Of a stretch of DNA of 14,426 nt, positions 1 through 6,965 are shown one piece after another. The DNA lies in assembly GCA_951801995.1 (NCBI GenBank), contig CATOOY010000032.1, positions 1 through 14,426 of the forward strand, in the 5' to 3' direction. The position numbers and the translations under genes were made by a program. This stretch comes from an uncultured Erysipelotrichaceae bacterium. Its GTDB lineage: Bacteria > Bacillota_I > Bacilli_A > RF39 > UBA660. The notes under the pieces are model-generated. The model ran no database searches, was not told the origin of the DNA, and saw only the letters and a list, made by a program, of their open reading frames with translations. Every line of letters starts with the position of its first letter. The stretch's first letter is position 1.

Positions 1-90
1 AAAAGAAATCGAACGAAATAGTGAAATAGAAGAAAGAAAAGAAGAAAAAGAAATCGAACGAAATAGTGAAGTAGAAAAAAGAAAAAAAGA
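1..90 (+). repeat. 45-bp tandem repeat coding a 15-residue charged unit
   Basis: A 25-base stretch at 1-25 recurs exactly at 46-70, a 45-bp period. In protein the units read KEIERNSEIEERKEE and KEIERNSEVEKRKKE. It lies inside the LysM protein's linker and keeps the frame. The array may extend left of the window. Such in-frame repeats often vary in copy number between strains. Confidence 0.85.
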
Positions 91-406
91 AAAAACATCT
101 AATATAGAAATACAAGAATCTAATATAGAAACAGCATCAGAAATAAATTTAGCCCAAGACATAGAAGTTTCACAATCAGAATCAGTTTCTATAGAACCTG
201 TTTCCACTATTTTTGATTCCTTTGATAATAAAGAAAGCTCTTCTTCTGTTTATAAAGTATATATGGTAAGAGAAGAAGATAGTTTAGAATCCATTTTAGC
301 AAAATATAAAGTAAGCAAAGAAGAATTAGAAAAATATAATAATCTAAAAGAAATGAAAAAAGGAGATAAACTAATTATACCAACAGTAGAAATTGAAAAA
401 GTATAA
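2..406 (+). CDS. SpoVID/SipL-like spore coat morphogenesis protein, C-terminal part (5' partial)
   Basis: This reading frame is open from the window edge and ends at TAA 404-406, giving the last 134 residues of a longer protein. The first ~30 residues are a charged Glu/Lys/Arg tandem repeat (see 1-90) and residues 31-80 are an acidic, Ser-rich linker. Residues 84-127 form a LysM domain (YKVYMVREEDSLESILAKY ... NNLKEMKKGDKLIIP). An acidic middle plus a single C-terminal LysM is the layout of SpoVID of Bacillus and of SipL of Clostridioides, which tether the coat to the forespore surface through SpoIVA. The next gene overlaps it and looks like ysxE, the neighbour of spoVID in Bacillus subtilis, which strengthens the call. 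The N-terminal SpoVID domain is outside the window, so a generic LysM protein cannot be excluded. Confidence 0.65.
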   Translation, partial: KEIERNSEIEERKEEKEIERNSEVEKRKKEKTSNIEIQESNIETASEINLAQDIEVSQSESVSIEPVSTIFDSFDNKESSSSVYKVYMVREEDSLESILAKYKVSKEELEKYNNLKEMKKGDKLIIPTVEIEKV

Positions 407-1292
407 TCGTATTTTAGAAGAAGAGAAAGTAGATATCAAGAGCATATCTTATAAAGGGAAAGTAAGAATTATACATGGAAAAAATAAAACATTCGTTATC
501 AAAGAAAAAAGTAGACAAAATAAAAAAGAAGTCTTCGACTATTTAAAGACAAGACATTTTTCTTATTATCCAGAAAGAATAAGAGAAGATGATGATTATG
601 AAGTAATGCAGTATATAGATGATATAAAAGTACCAGAAGAACAGAAAATAATGGATATGATCGACTTAGTTTCTTTACTTCATAGTAAAACAACACATTA
701 TAAAGATGTAACAGAAGATGAATACAAAGAAATATATGAAGATATATCAGGAAACATTGAATATTTAAAAAGTTATTATAACGATAAAATAACCATCATA
801 GAAAGCAAAATATTTATGAGTCCATCTGAATATTTAATCGCAAACAATATTTCAAAAATATTTGCAGCCATCTATTATGCAGAACAAAATCTAAATACAT
901 GGTATAAAATAGTAAAAGAAAAAAAGAGAATACGTTATGTACTTCTCCACAATAATTTAAAATTAGATCATTTTTTGGAAAATGAAAAAGCTTATTTAAC
1001 AAGTTGGGATAAAGCCAAAGTAGGCGTTCCTATCTTTGACTTTTATAAACTATATAAAAGTCATGGCTTAGAGTACGATTTTTATGAACTTTTAAAAAAA
1101 TATGAAAAAAATTATCCATTAAAAAAAGAAGAAAGACTTTTACTATTTATATTAATGAGTTTACCAGAAAAATTAGAAGAAGTAGAAAATGAATATCAGA
1201 AATGTCTAATAACAAGTAAAAAAATAGACTTTTTATACAAAACAGAATTTATTATTTCACCATATAATACGAAAGAAAGCAAAGAAAACTAA
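393..1292 (+). CDS. ysxE: YsxE-like spore coat protein, kinase-like fold (CotS family)
   Basis: This is a 299-residue protein of the aminoglycoside-phosphotransferase-like CotS/YsxE group. The catalytic-loop region reads LLHNNLKLDHFL (residues 184-195), followed by SWDKAKVGVPIFDFYKLY (204-221), the equivalent of the family's post-catalytic 'DW...P..DL' segment. The usual HxD is HNN here, so the catalytic Asp is missing from its normal place and a pseudokinase or structural coat role is likely. The start is a TTG at 393; an in-frame stop at 387-389 excludes anything further upstream. It overlaps the preceding LysM gene by 14 bases and has no good SD at the right distance (AGGAG at 361-365 is too far), so translation is probably coupled. 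B. subtilis YsxE is somewhat longer (about 340 residues). The gene order spoVID-ysxE supports the assignment. Confidence 0.65.
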   Translation: MKKYNRILEEEKVDIKSISYKGKVRIIHGKNKTFVIKEKSRQNKKEVFDYLKTRHFSYYPERIREDDDYEVMQYIDDIKVPEEQKIMDMIDLVSLLHSKTTHYKDVTEDEYKEIYEDISGNIEYLKSYYNDKITIIESKIFMSPSEYLIANNISKIFAAIYYAEQNLNTWYKIVKEKKRIRYVLLHNNLKLDHFLENEKAYLTSWDKAKVGVPIFDFYKLYKSHGLEYDFYELLKKYEKNYPLKKEERLLLFILMSLPEKLEEVENEYQKCLITSKKIDFLYKTEFIISPYNTKESKEN

Positions 1293-1523
1293 ACACATAA
1301 AAAAGAAAAGTAAAAATAAATTAAAACGAGTAATAATGAAAATAGTTAAAATAAATTGGTAAATAAGAATAACAGAGAAACAAAGAAGACAAATAAACCA
1401 TTTTCCTCTTCCACACCAAAAGTTTCGATTCATATTATCACCTATCATAGTATATACAAAAAAAGAAAAAGAGTTTGTATCTTTATAAGAGATGAAAACG
1501 TAAATAACTTTACATAAAATAAC
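1293..1523. other. Intergenic stretch after ysxE, no supported gene
   Basis: These A-rich bases separate the spore coat genes from the pilin promoter. I see no convincing Rho-independent terminator after ysxE; ATCTTTATAAGAGAT at about 1479-1493 can form only a weak hairpin without a T tract. In one + frame, two short open stretches are separated by a single TAA near 1360. They have no SD and no recognisable motif. A small inverted repeat at 1500-1513 is listed separately. Confidence 0.5.
1500..1513. promoter_or_regulatory. Inverted repeat upstream of the pilin promoter
   Basis: GTAAA-TAAC-TTTAC is a perfect 5-bp inverted repeat with a 4-base spacer. It ends 10 bases before the -35 box of the pilin promoter, a usual place for an activator site. 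In DNA this AT-rich a match of this length can occur by chance. Confidence 0.3.
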
Positions 1524-1552
1524 TTGACAATTATAGGAAAATAAAGTAATAT
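1524..1552 (+). promoter_or_regulatory. Near-consensus sigma-A promoter of pilin gene 1
   Basis: TTGACA (1524-1529) and TAATAT (1547-1552) are separated by exactly 17 bases, so 11 of 12 positions match the vegetative consensus. Transcription would start near 1559, leaving a leader of about 20 bases with the SD. The ATG at 1551 overlaps the -10 box and would not be in the mRNA, which fixes the real start at 1578. Confidence 0.85.
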
Positions 1553-1561
1553 GAGTATATC

Positions 1562-1568
1562 GAGGAGG
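1562..1568 (+). promoter_or_regulatory. Strong ribosome binding site deciding the pilin 1 start
   Basis: GAGGAGG lies 9 bases before ATG 1578, an optimal distance. It selects this ATG over the in-frame ATG at 1551. Confidence 0.85.
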
Positions 1569-1577
1569 TTAAATAAT

Positions 1578-1940
1578 ATGAACTATTTAGATTTAATAAA
1601 TGTATTAGCAGATAAAACAGCAGAGTATACGTGTGGAGGATTTAAATTTGGAGGTTTACTTCCATATATTGTATCGACAGTAGTAACACTTATTCAAATT
1701 GGTATACCAATTATTTTAATTATTTATGGTATGTTAGACTTAGGAAAAGCTGTTATGGCTCAAAAAGAAGATGAAATAAAAAAAGGACAACAAACTTTTA
1801 TTAAAAGAATTATTGCTGCTGTAATCGTCTTTTTTGTAATTGTAATAGTCAAACTTGTTGTAAGTATTGTTGCTCCAGAAGATGGGAATGATGATATTTC
1901 AAGTTGTATTGATTGCTTTGTAAATGGGGAATGTGATTAA
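1578..1940 (+). CDS. T4SS pilin-like protein 1 (TrbC/VirB2-like)
   Basis: This is a 120-residue protein with two transmembrane helices (about 28-52 and 77-99) joined by a charged cytoplasmic loop (AQKEDEIKKGQQTFIKR). That hairpin layout is typical of VirB2/TrbC-type pilins and of the small 'T4SS pilin' families of monoderm bacteria. The helices contain PIILIIYGMLDLGK and RIIAAVIVFFVIVIVK. Cys19 and Cys110/Cys113/Cys119 (CIDCFVNGEC) should all face outward. It is clearly paralogous to the protein encoded at 12239-12874, sharing P-I-x-L-I-I-x-GMLD-x-GK, the central IKK and the C-x-x-CFV end. No cleavable signal peptide is evident. It lies directly upstream of the VirB6-like gene but has its own strong promoter and a terminator, which fits a major structural subunit made in excess. 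The start at 1578 is set by the SD and promoter. Confidence 0.75.
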   Translation: MNYLDLINVLADKTAEYTCGGFKFGGLLPYIVSTVVTLIQIGIPIILIIYGMLDLGKAVMAQKEDEIKKGQQTFIKRIIAAVIVFFVIVIVKLVVSIVAPEDGNDDISSCIDCFVNGECD

Positions 1941-1949
1941 ACTATAAAC

Positions 1950-1984
1950 AAAACAAATAGGTAGAAATACTTATTTGTTTTTTT
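1950..1984 (+). terminator. Rho-independent terminator after pilin 1
   Basis: An AAACAAATA arm (1951-1959) pairs with TATTTGTTT (1972-1980). The stem continues through a G-U wobble and GTA/TAC to a GAAA loop (1964-1967) and is followed by a run of seven T (1978-1984). It starts about 10 bases after the pilin stop and should separate pilin 1 from the downstream operon. Confidence 0.85.
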
Positions 1985-2095
1985 GTCTAAATATATAAAA
2001 AACATAAATAGCCAAAACAAAAAATAGAGAATAGATTTACCCTTTTTTCAAAAGAAAACAATAGAAAAAAAATATTTTCTTTTTTCTTATAAAAC

Positions 2096-2123
2096 TTGTA
2101 CTTTGAAAAAACTATGTTATAAT
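2096..2123 (+). promoter_or_regulatory. Extended -10 promoter of the T4SS operon
   Basis: A perfect TATAAT at 2118-2123 is preceded by TG at 2115-2116 (TGTTATAAT), an extended -10 element. The -35 candidate TTGTAC (2096-2101, 16-base spacer) is weak, as is usual with extended -10 promoters. Transcription would begin near 2130, just ahead of the palindrome at 2138-2149. The preceding spacer 1985-2095 holds no gene; an all-A/T hairpin (2063-2080) followed by T residues is seen there but is weak. Confidence 0.75.
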
Positions 2124-2137
2124 GGTAATAGTGGGGG

Positions 2138-2149
2138 AGAATGCATTCT
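2138..2149. promoter_or_regulatory. 12-bp perfect palindrome in the T4SS operon leader
   Basis: AGAATGCATTCT is perfectly self-complementary and sits between the -10 box and the SD, about 8-20 bases after the expected transcription start. That is a typical repressor-operator position. The binding protein is not known. Confidence 0.45.
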
Positions 2150-2153
2150 AGTT

Positions 2154-2160
2154 GGGAGGA
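2154..2160 (+). promoter_or_regulatory. Ribosome binding site deciding the VirB6-like start
   Basis: GGGAGGA ends 6 bases before ATG 2167. An in-frame TTG at 2152 would place this SD inside the coding region, so ATG 2167 is preferred. Confidence 0.8.
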
Positions 2161-2166
2161 TTAAAT

Positions 2167-4290
2167 ATGTGGGGACTTATTCGTGACCTTTTTTCAGCAA
2201 TTGATTCATCGATTTATAGCTTTATAACTTATGTATATCGTATACTTATGAATATTGCAGATGTACAAATATTCAGTGCAGAAACATTAAAAAACTTTTC
2301 GGGAAGAGTGTATGCCTTATTAGCTATATTTATGGCTTTTAAACTTATTTTTTCTTTTATCAACTATGCAGTAAACCCTGACCAACTCACAAATGAAAAA
2401 ACAGGTGGAAAAAAGTTAATATTAAATATTATGATTTCTTTAGTATTATTAATCGCTGTACCAGGTGTTATTTTCCCACTTTCTAGAAAATTACAATATG
2501 CCATTTTAGACGAGGGAATATTACAAGAAATTATTCTAGGAGTAGATCAAGGCGCCTATTCACAAACAAAAAATACATTACGTGCTGGAAGATCTATGTC
2601 TTATTCTGTATTTACTTCATTTTTTTCTCCCAACCCACCAGGAACAGACGAAGCATACTGTAATGATGAAACACTTCGTTTCTTTGATAATGGACCAGGT
2701 GATGAATTCTGTGATGGAGGAGAATGTGCCAATAGTGAAGAAGGACTTAAAAATCTTCGTTATCAATTAGATGGAAAATGTGCAAAAGCCATTAATGATG
2801 CACTAGAGGGAACAGATGTAGATGCAGAAACAGTTGTAACTACCTATGAAAGAGCTTATAACCAATTTAGTACAAAAATTTTATTAGGAGGAGAAGGAGA
2901 TTATAATCTAAAACGTATCAAAACAAAAGATGGAGAATTTTTATTTGATTATAAAATTTTACTTACTACCATAGCAGGAATCGCAACAGGATGGATGCTA
3001 GTTGTCTTTTGCTTCCAAATTGCCGTTCGTACAATTAAATTAGGCTTCTTAGAATTTGTTGCCCCTATTCCTATCTTATCTTATATAGATTCTAAAGCAA
3101 AATCAAAAAGTTTTGATGGATGGGTAAAATCTTGTATATCAGCATATCTAGATTTATTTGTACGTTTGGCAGCCCTATATTTTGCTATTTTTGTAATCTC
3201 TTCAGTATCTTTAGGAGATTTAACCTATGCATCAAATAGCTTTCAGGTACAAGCAGGGCAAAATACAGAATCAGTAGGAACTGTTGTTAAATTTTTTATC
3301 ATCATGGGAGCTTTCATGTTTGCATCACAAGTACCAAAATTAATAGAACAAATATTCGGAGTCAAATTAGATGGGAACTTCTCCCTCAATCCATTTAAAG
3401 ATAGCCCATTAGCATCCAAAGTTCTTGGTGGAGCAGTGGGATTTGCAGCAGGAGCTGCACTAGGATCAGCAGCCAATGCAGCGAATATTGGCAATAAATT
3501 AAAAGCAAATAGTGATCTGAGAAGAAAATTAAAAGAAAACAATGGTGGTGTAGATGACTATGATGCATATAGAAAATCAGAAGAACGATATAGATGGAAT
3601 GCCAAAAATACATTCGGATCTTTATTTGGTGGATTCGCAGGTGGTGGCGTTCGCAGTATGATGGCTGGATACAAAGATAAAAATGGGGTTAAAGGAGCTG
3701 TACAAGGTGTAACTGCAAGTAGTCGTTCTAGAAATTTAAGAGAAACTGGATATGGTGGATGGCAACGTGCCATGAATAAATGGACAGATATGGCTGGTGT
3801 ACCAAGCGTAAAAACAGGAACCACCGATACATATGATTCTACAACAAAAGAAATGAAACAAAATCTTGCATATGCTAAACAAAGTGAGCAGGGGTTAAGT
3901 CAGGCAGTTACCAATATGTTAGCACAAAATGCAGAAGCATTAAATGGTGTAGTAGACTTAGCAACTGGAAAAATGCAATACTCAGATTATAATGAATATA
4001 TTAAAACGCATATGGATGAAGTTTTAGAGCAATATAAAAAGTCAGATTCTTATCAGCAAACAGTAGCTGAAGCAGTATCTAAATTTGCAAATGATACACA
4101 AGCACAACAAGATTATATAGGTTCTAAAGCTATAGATGCTGCAGAAAAAAGTGGAAGAATTGCTTCTGAAGAACTTTATAGTAAATATGAAAATATCACA
4201 AAACAAAGAGATGACGTTAGAAAACAAGTTAATAAAATGGAAAAAGAAATTAAACATAGAGAAGAAATTCGTGAAAAACAAAAGAAATAA
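2167..4290 (+). CDS. VirB6/TrbL-like T4SS channel protein
   Basis: This is a 707-residue polytopic membrane protein. Hydrophobic segments lie at about 47-67, 83-105, 264-288, 325-347 and 371-390, with a weaker Ala/Gly-rich stretch at 417-440. Charge distribution puts loop 106-263 outside and the ~300-residue C-terminal region inside. The segment FLEFVAPIPILSYIDSK (294-310) resembles the conserved region of VirB6-type proteins of Gram-positive conjugation systems. The outer loop carries four cysteines (165, 182, 187, 205). The C-terminal region is Gly/Ala-rich and hydrophilic and ends in a charged, probably coiled-coil segment (about 665-707). It is the first gene of the operon, and a PrgI-like gene follows after 17 bases, the usual VirB6-VirB3-VirB4 order. 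The VirB6 call rests on topology, that motif and context, since this family is very divergent. Confidence 0.75.
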   Translation: MWGLIRDLFSAIDSSIYSFITYVYRILMNIADVQIFSAETLKNFSGRVYALLAIFMAFKLIFSFINYAVNPDQLTNEKTGGKKLILNIMISLVLLIAVPGVIFPLSRKLQYAILDEGILQEIILGVDQGAYSQTKNTLRAGRSMSYSVFTSFFSPNPPGTDEAYCNDETLRFFDNGPGDEFCDGGECANSEEGLKNLRYQLDGKCAKAINDALEGTDVDAETVVTTYERAYNQFSTKILLGGEGDYNLKRIKTKDGEFLFDYKILLTTIAGIATGWMLVVFCFQIAVRTIKLGFLEFVAPIPILSYIDSKAKSKSFDGWVKSCISAYLDLFVRLAALYFAIFVISSVSLGDLTYASNSFQVQAGQNTESVGTVVKFFIIMGAFMFASQVPKLIEQIFGVKLDGNFSLNPFKDSPLASKVLGGAVGFAAGAALGSAANAANIGNKLKANSDLRRKLKENNGGVDDYDAYRKSEERYRWNAKNTFGSLFGGFAGGGVRSMMAGYKDKNGVKGAVQGVTASSRSRNLRETGYGGWQRAMNKWTDMAGVPSVKTGTTDTYDSTTKEMKQNLAYAKQSEQGLSQAVTNMLAQNAEALNGVVDLATGKMQYSDYNEYIKTHMDEVLEQYKKSDSYQQTVAEAVSKFANDTQAQQDYIGSKAIDAAEKSGRIASEELYSKYENITKQRDDVRKQVNKMEKEIKHREEIREKQKK

Positions 4291-4307
4291 AAAAGGAGGA
4301 ATAAAAT

Positions 4308-4622
4308 ATGGGGTTTTTAATACCAGCAAATTCAAAAAAGTCACTTCTCATTTTTGGACTTTTCAACTGGTTTGATTTAATTTTATTTGGTTCAGGTTTA
4401 GGAACATCACTACTGCTTTTACTAATATTACCAGTAGAACAACTTTCTATGGCAATACTTGCCTTAGCACCTGCACTCATCTGTGGATTTTTAGTACTTC
4501 CTATTCCAAATTACCACAATATGATAACGGTTATCAAAAATGCGATAGATTTTTTTACCAATAGACAAAGGTATGTTTGGAAAGGTTGGTGTGTATTAGA
4601 TGGCGAAACAAAACAAAAGTAA
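4308..4622 (+). CDS. PrgI family / VirB3-like T4SS protein
   Basis: This is a 104-residue protein with an N-terminal IPANSKKS segment, two adjacent transmembrane helices (about 24-42 and 47-66) and an aromatic end (NRQRYVWKGWC). This is the size and pattern of PrgI-family proteins, the Gram-positive counterpart of VirB3, which sit next to and work with VirB4. SD AAGGAGG (4293-4299) lies 8 bases before the ATG. Its last 23 bases overlap the next gene, so translation is probably coupled. Confidence 0.8.
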   Translation: MGFLIPANSKKSLLIFGLFNWFDLILFGSGLGTSLLLLLILPVEQLSMAILALAPALICGFLVLPIPNYHNMITVIKNAIDFFTNRQRYVWKGWCVLDGETKQK

Positions 4623-5148
4623 GTATACAAATGAAAACTTTGTTCCTATCAAAAATATAACAAGTGGAATGATTATCTTAGAAAATGACCAAAAAGTATG
4701 TGGAATTAAAATAGTACCAAGAAATATATTCATCCTAGAGCAAGATATGCAAAGTATGATTATTAATAATTTGAAAGATGTTTATAACATGATTGACTAT
4801 GAGTTTTGGATAGTCGCAGCAGATAGACCTGTAGACGTAAACGTGTATTTGTCACAACTACAGTTATTATATAACCAAGTACAATCACAATCAAAACGAA
4901 AACTTATTATGGAAGATATCAATAAGGCAAACGAATTTATGAATCAAAATGTAGTAGATACAGAGTATTTCCTACTATTTAAAGAAAAAGATATTAATTT
5001 AATTCAAAAACGAGTAAGAGCACTTATTAATAACTTTGCAAACGCTGGACTTGCATCTCATCAAGTAACAAATGATGATTTAAGAATGATTTTAGATAAC
5101 TTCCTAAATGGTGGGCAAACAACAGACTTTGGAACGGTGGTGGGATAA
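4600..5148 (+). CDS. VirB4 N-terminal domain as a separate protein
   Basis: This is a 182-residue soluble protein. Residues 12-60 (ENFVPIKNITSGMIILEND ... KIVPRNIFILEQDMQSMII) match the start of TrsE/CD1110-type VirB4 proteins, in which 'F.PIK.I..G.I......V..I.V.P.NF.L....E...II' opens the N-terminal domain. The rest, including DTEYFLLFKEKDINLIQKRVRALINNF in two parts around 120-146, continues that domain up to its usual end (LRMILDNFLNGG). There is no nucleotide-binding motif. The missing middle and ATPase domains are encoded by the next ORF, which begins inside this gene's stop codon (TAATG, 5146-5150). The two together total about 776 residues, close to a full single-chain VirB4. SD for this gene is weak and lies inside the prgI-like gene. 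Confidence 0.75.
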   Translation: MAKQNKSKYTNENFVPIKNITSGMIILENDQKVCGIKIVPRNIFILEQDMQSMIINNLKDVYNMIDYEFWIVAADRPVDVNVYLSQLQLLYNQVQSQSKRKLIMEDINKANEFMNQNVVDTEYFLLFKEKDINLIQKRVRALINNFANAGLASHQVTNDDLRMILDNFLNGGQTTDFGTVVG

Positions 5149-6932
5149 TGGATATTAAAGCACAAATAGCACCAAAAGGTTTAGAATTTAAACCATCATC
5201 TTTTGTAATTAGTGATAAACATGCTTGTATATTAACTGTTATTTCTTACCCTAAAGTAATCAATCCTGGTTTTTTAGCAAACTTAACAAGCTTATCAGGA
5301 AACAAAGTTGTTATTAAGCATATTCCTATGCCATTTAGTGTAATTAGTAAAATGCTTAATAAAGAAATAGCCGATTTAAAACAAAGATACCAAGAAGAAA
5401 ATGATAAAACCATTCAAGAAAGAATAAGACAAGATTATGAATCATTAGAACAATTTATTACTATGCTCGCATCAAGTCAATCTAAAATATATGATTTTCA
5501 ACTCCATGTAATGATAACAGCAGACTCAGAAGAAGAATTAACAACCAAAAAAGTACAATTGAAAAATTTCTTAAATGCCTTAGAAATGAATGCAATTCCA
5601 CTTCGATTTGAACAAGAAAAAGTTTTAAAATCGATTTTACCAATCTTTCCAAAACAAGATATCGAAGATCGTATTGGAACACCTATTCCATCTCCAACGA
5701 TTGCAGCCATGTATCCATTTATCTTTGATAGTATAAAAGACCCAGGACTTTCTACCTTACTTGGTGTAGATTTTTCAGGTGGTGTAATTTTATTTAACCA
5801 ATTTTTATATCAAATAAAAAAAGAGCATAATAGAAATAATGCCAACATGATTATATTAGGAACATCTGGTTCTGGTAAATCAACAGCAGCCAAACTTTTT
5901 CTTAGAACAAACCTTCGAAACGATTACAAAGTAGTTGTAATAGATCCAGAAGGCGAATTAGAAGAAATGACAAAAATGTTTGATGGAGATTTCATCGATC
6001 TAGGTAAAGGTGGAGAATATGGAATGATCAATCCACTAGAAGTAATTATGGATGCTGATGAAGACGAAATTAAGCAAGGTTTAGGATATACAGTATTAAC
6101 AAGAACTCTTCAATCGATAAAAGCTTTTATTAAGTATTATTCTCCTGATATAGAAGAAGATGTTTTAACACTATTTAGTGAAGTAGTACAAGACACATAT
6201 AAAAGATTTGGAATCGATTTCAATACAGACTTTTCTACCTATACATCAAAAGATTATCCAACCTTTAAAGATGTATATGCGACTATTAAAGGTAGATTAA
6301 ATGCTATGCCAGAAAAAACACATGAACGAGATGTAATGGAAAGATTAGAACTAAAAATAAGACCACTTACCAAAGAATTGAAATACTATTTTGATGGTTA
6401 TACAACAATAGCCCCTAAAAGTGAATTTATTGTTTTCAATATTAGAGAAATCATGAATGCAGATATAAACGTTAGAAATGCACTATTTTTCAACATATTA
6501 AAATATGCATGGGGTTTAACATTAGATAAAGAAAACAATACCATTTTAATGGTAGATGAAGCACACGTTTTATTAAGTGGAAATAATACACTAGGAGCAG
6601 ATTTCTTAGCCCAAATACAAAGACGTGCCCGTAAATATAATACAGGAACTATTATTATTACCCAACAACCAAGTGACTTTTCAGATCCAAACGTAATAAC
6701 CCAAGGAAAAGCAATATTTGATAATGCTTCTTATTATTTAGTAATGGGGCTTAGAAAGCAAGCCGTAGAAGATTTATCAAAATTAATAGATTTAAATGAA
6801 AATGAAAAAGACAGTATCAAAAGATATAACCAAGGAGAAGCATTATTTGTCTGTGGTAGTAGACGTATGCGTATTAATATAATTGTTACAGAAAAAGAAT
6901 TAGACTCCTTTGGAAGTGGAGGAGGACTATAA
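5148..6932 (+). CDS. virB4: VirB4-like T4SS ATPase, middle and motor domains
   Basis: This 594-residue protein contains the VirB4 motor. Walker A is GTSGSGKST (238-246), a DPEGE segment follows (266-270), Walker B is ILMVDEAH (466-473), and downstream are the arginine-rich QRRARK (490-496) and ITQQPSDF (504-511). The N-terminal part (APKGLEFKPSSF ... ISYPKVINPGFLANL) corresponds to the mid-domain of Gram-positive VirB4 proteins. The enzyme would hydrolyse ATP at the inner face of the membrane to drive assembly and substrate or pilin transfer. It lacks the usual N-terminal domain, which is encoded separately just upstream. A TAATG junction implies reinitiation by the same ribosome. No slippery heptamer is seen where the two frames overlap (5100-5148). 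The protein ends in a Gly-rich tail. Confidence 0.9.
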   Translation: MDIKAQIAPKGLEFKPSSFVISDKHACILTVISYPKVINPGFLANLTSLSGNKVVIKHIPMPFSVISKMLNKEIADLKQRYQEENDKTIQERIRQDYESLEQFITMLASSQSKIYDFQLHVMITADSEEELTTKKVQLKNFLNALEMNAIPLRFEQEKVLKSILPIFPKQDIEDRIGTPIPSPTIAAMYPFIFDSIKDPGLSTLLGVDFSGGVILFNQFLYQIKKEHNRNNANMIILGTSGSGKSTAAKLFLRTNLRNDYKVVVIDPEGELEEMTKMFDGDFIDLGKGGEYGMINPLEVIMDADEDEIKQGLGYTVLTRTLQSIKAFIKYYSPDIEEDVLTLFSEVVQDTYKRFGIDFNTDFSTYTSKDYPTFKDVYATIKGRLNAMPEKTHERDVMERLELKIRPLTKELKYYFDGYTTIAPKSEFIVFNIREIMNADINVRNALFFNILKYAWGLTLDKENNTILMVDEAHVLLSGNNTLGADFLAQIQRRARKYNTGTIIITQQPSDFSDPNVITQGKAIFDNASYYLVMGLRKQAVEDLSKLIDLNENEKDSIKRYNQGEALFVCGSRRMRINIIVTEKELDSFGSGGGL

Positions 6933-6965
6933 ATTTCTTCCTACTAGACTAGGTGGTGAAAACAT

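Noticed and set aside
1257..1448. Minus-strand ORF of 63 residues after ysxE, strongly hydrophobic
   Set aside because: Hydrophobicity comes from reading A-rich coding-strand DNA backwards; no SD, promoter or family motif, and it overlaps the ysxE end.
1295..1488. Two short + strand open stretches separated by one TAA, possible remnant gene
   Set aside because: No start with SD and no recognisable protein motif; too short to separate from chance in A-rich DNA.
1551..1577. Upstream ATG start for pilin 1 adding nine residues
   Set aside because: This ATG overlaps the -10 box, so it would not be transcribed, and the SD lies downstream of it.
2063..2080. AGAAAA-AAAATA-TTTTCT followed by T residues as a second terminator
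   Set aside because: All A/T stem with low stability, and a good terminator already sits at 1950-1984.
5100..5148. Programmed -1 frameshift joining the VirB4 halves
   Set aside because: The frame overlap region contains no slippery heptamer, and a TAATG junction explains coupling by reinitiation.
6940..6953. CCTACTAGACTAGG hairpin before the SpoIID-C39 gene
   Set aside because: Only four paired bases at each end and no conservation data; too weak to call as a control element.
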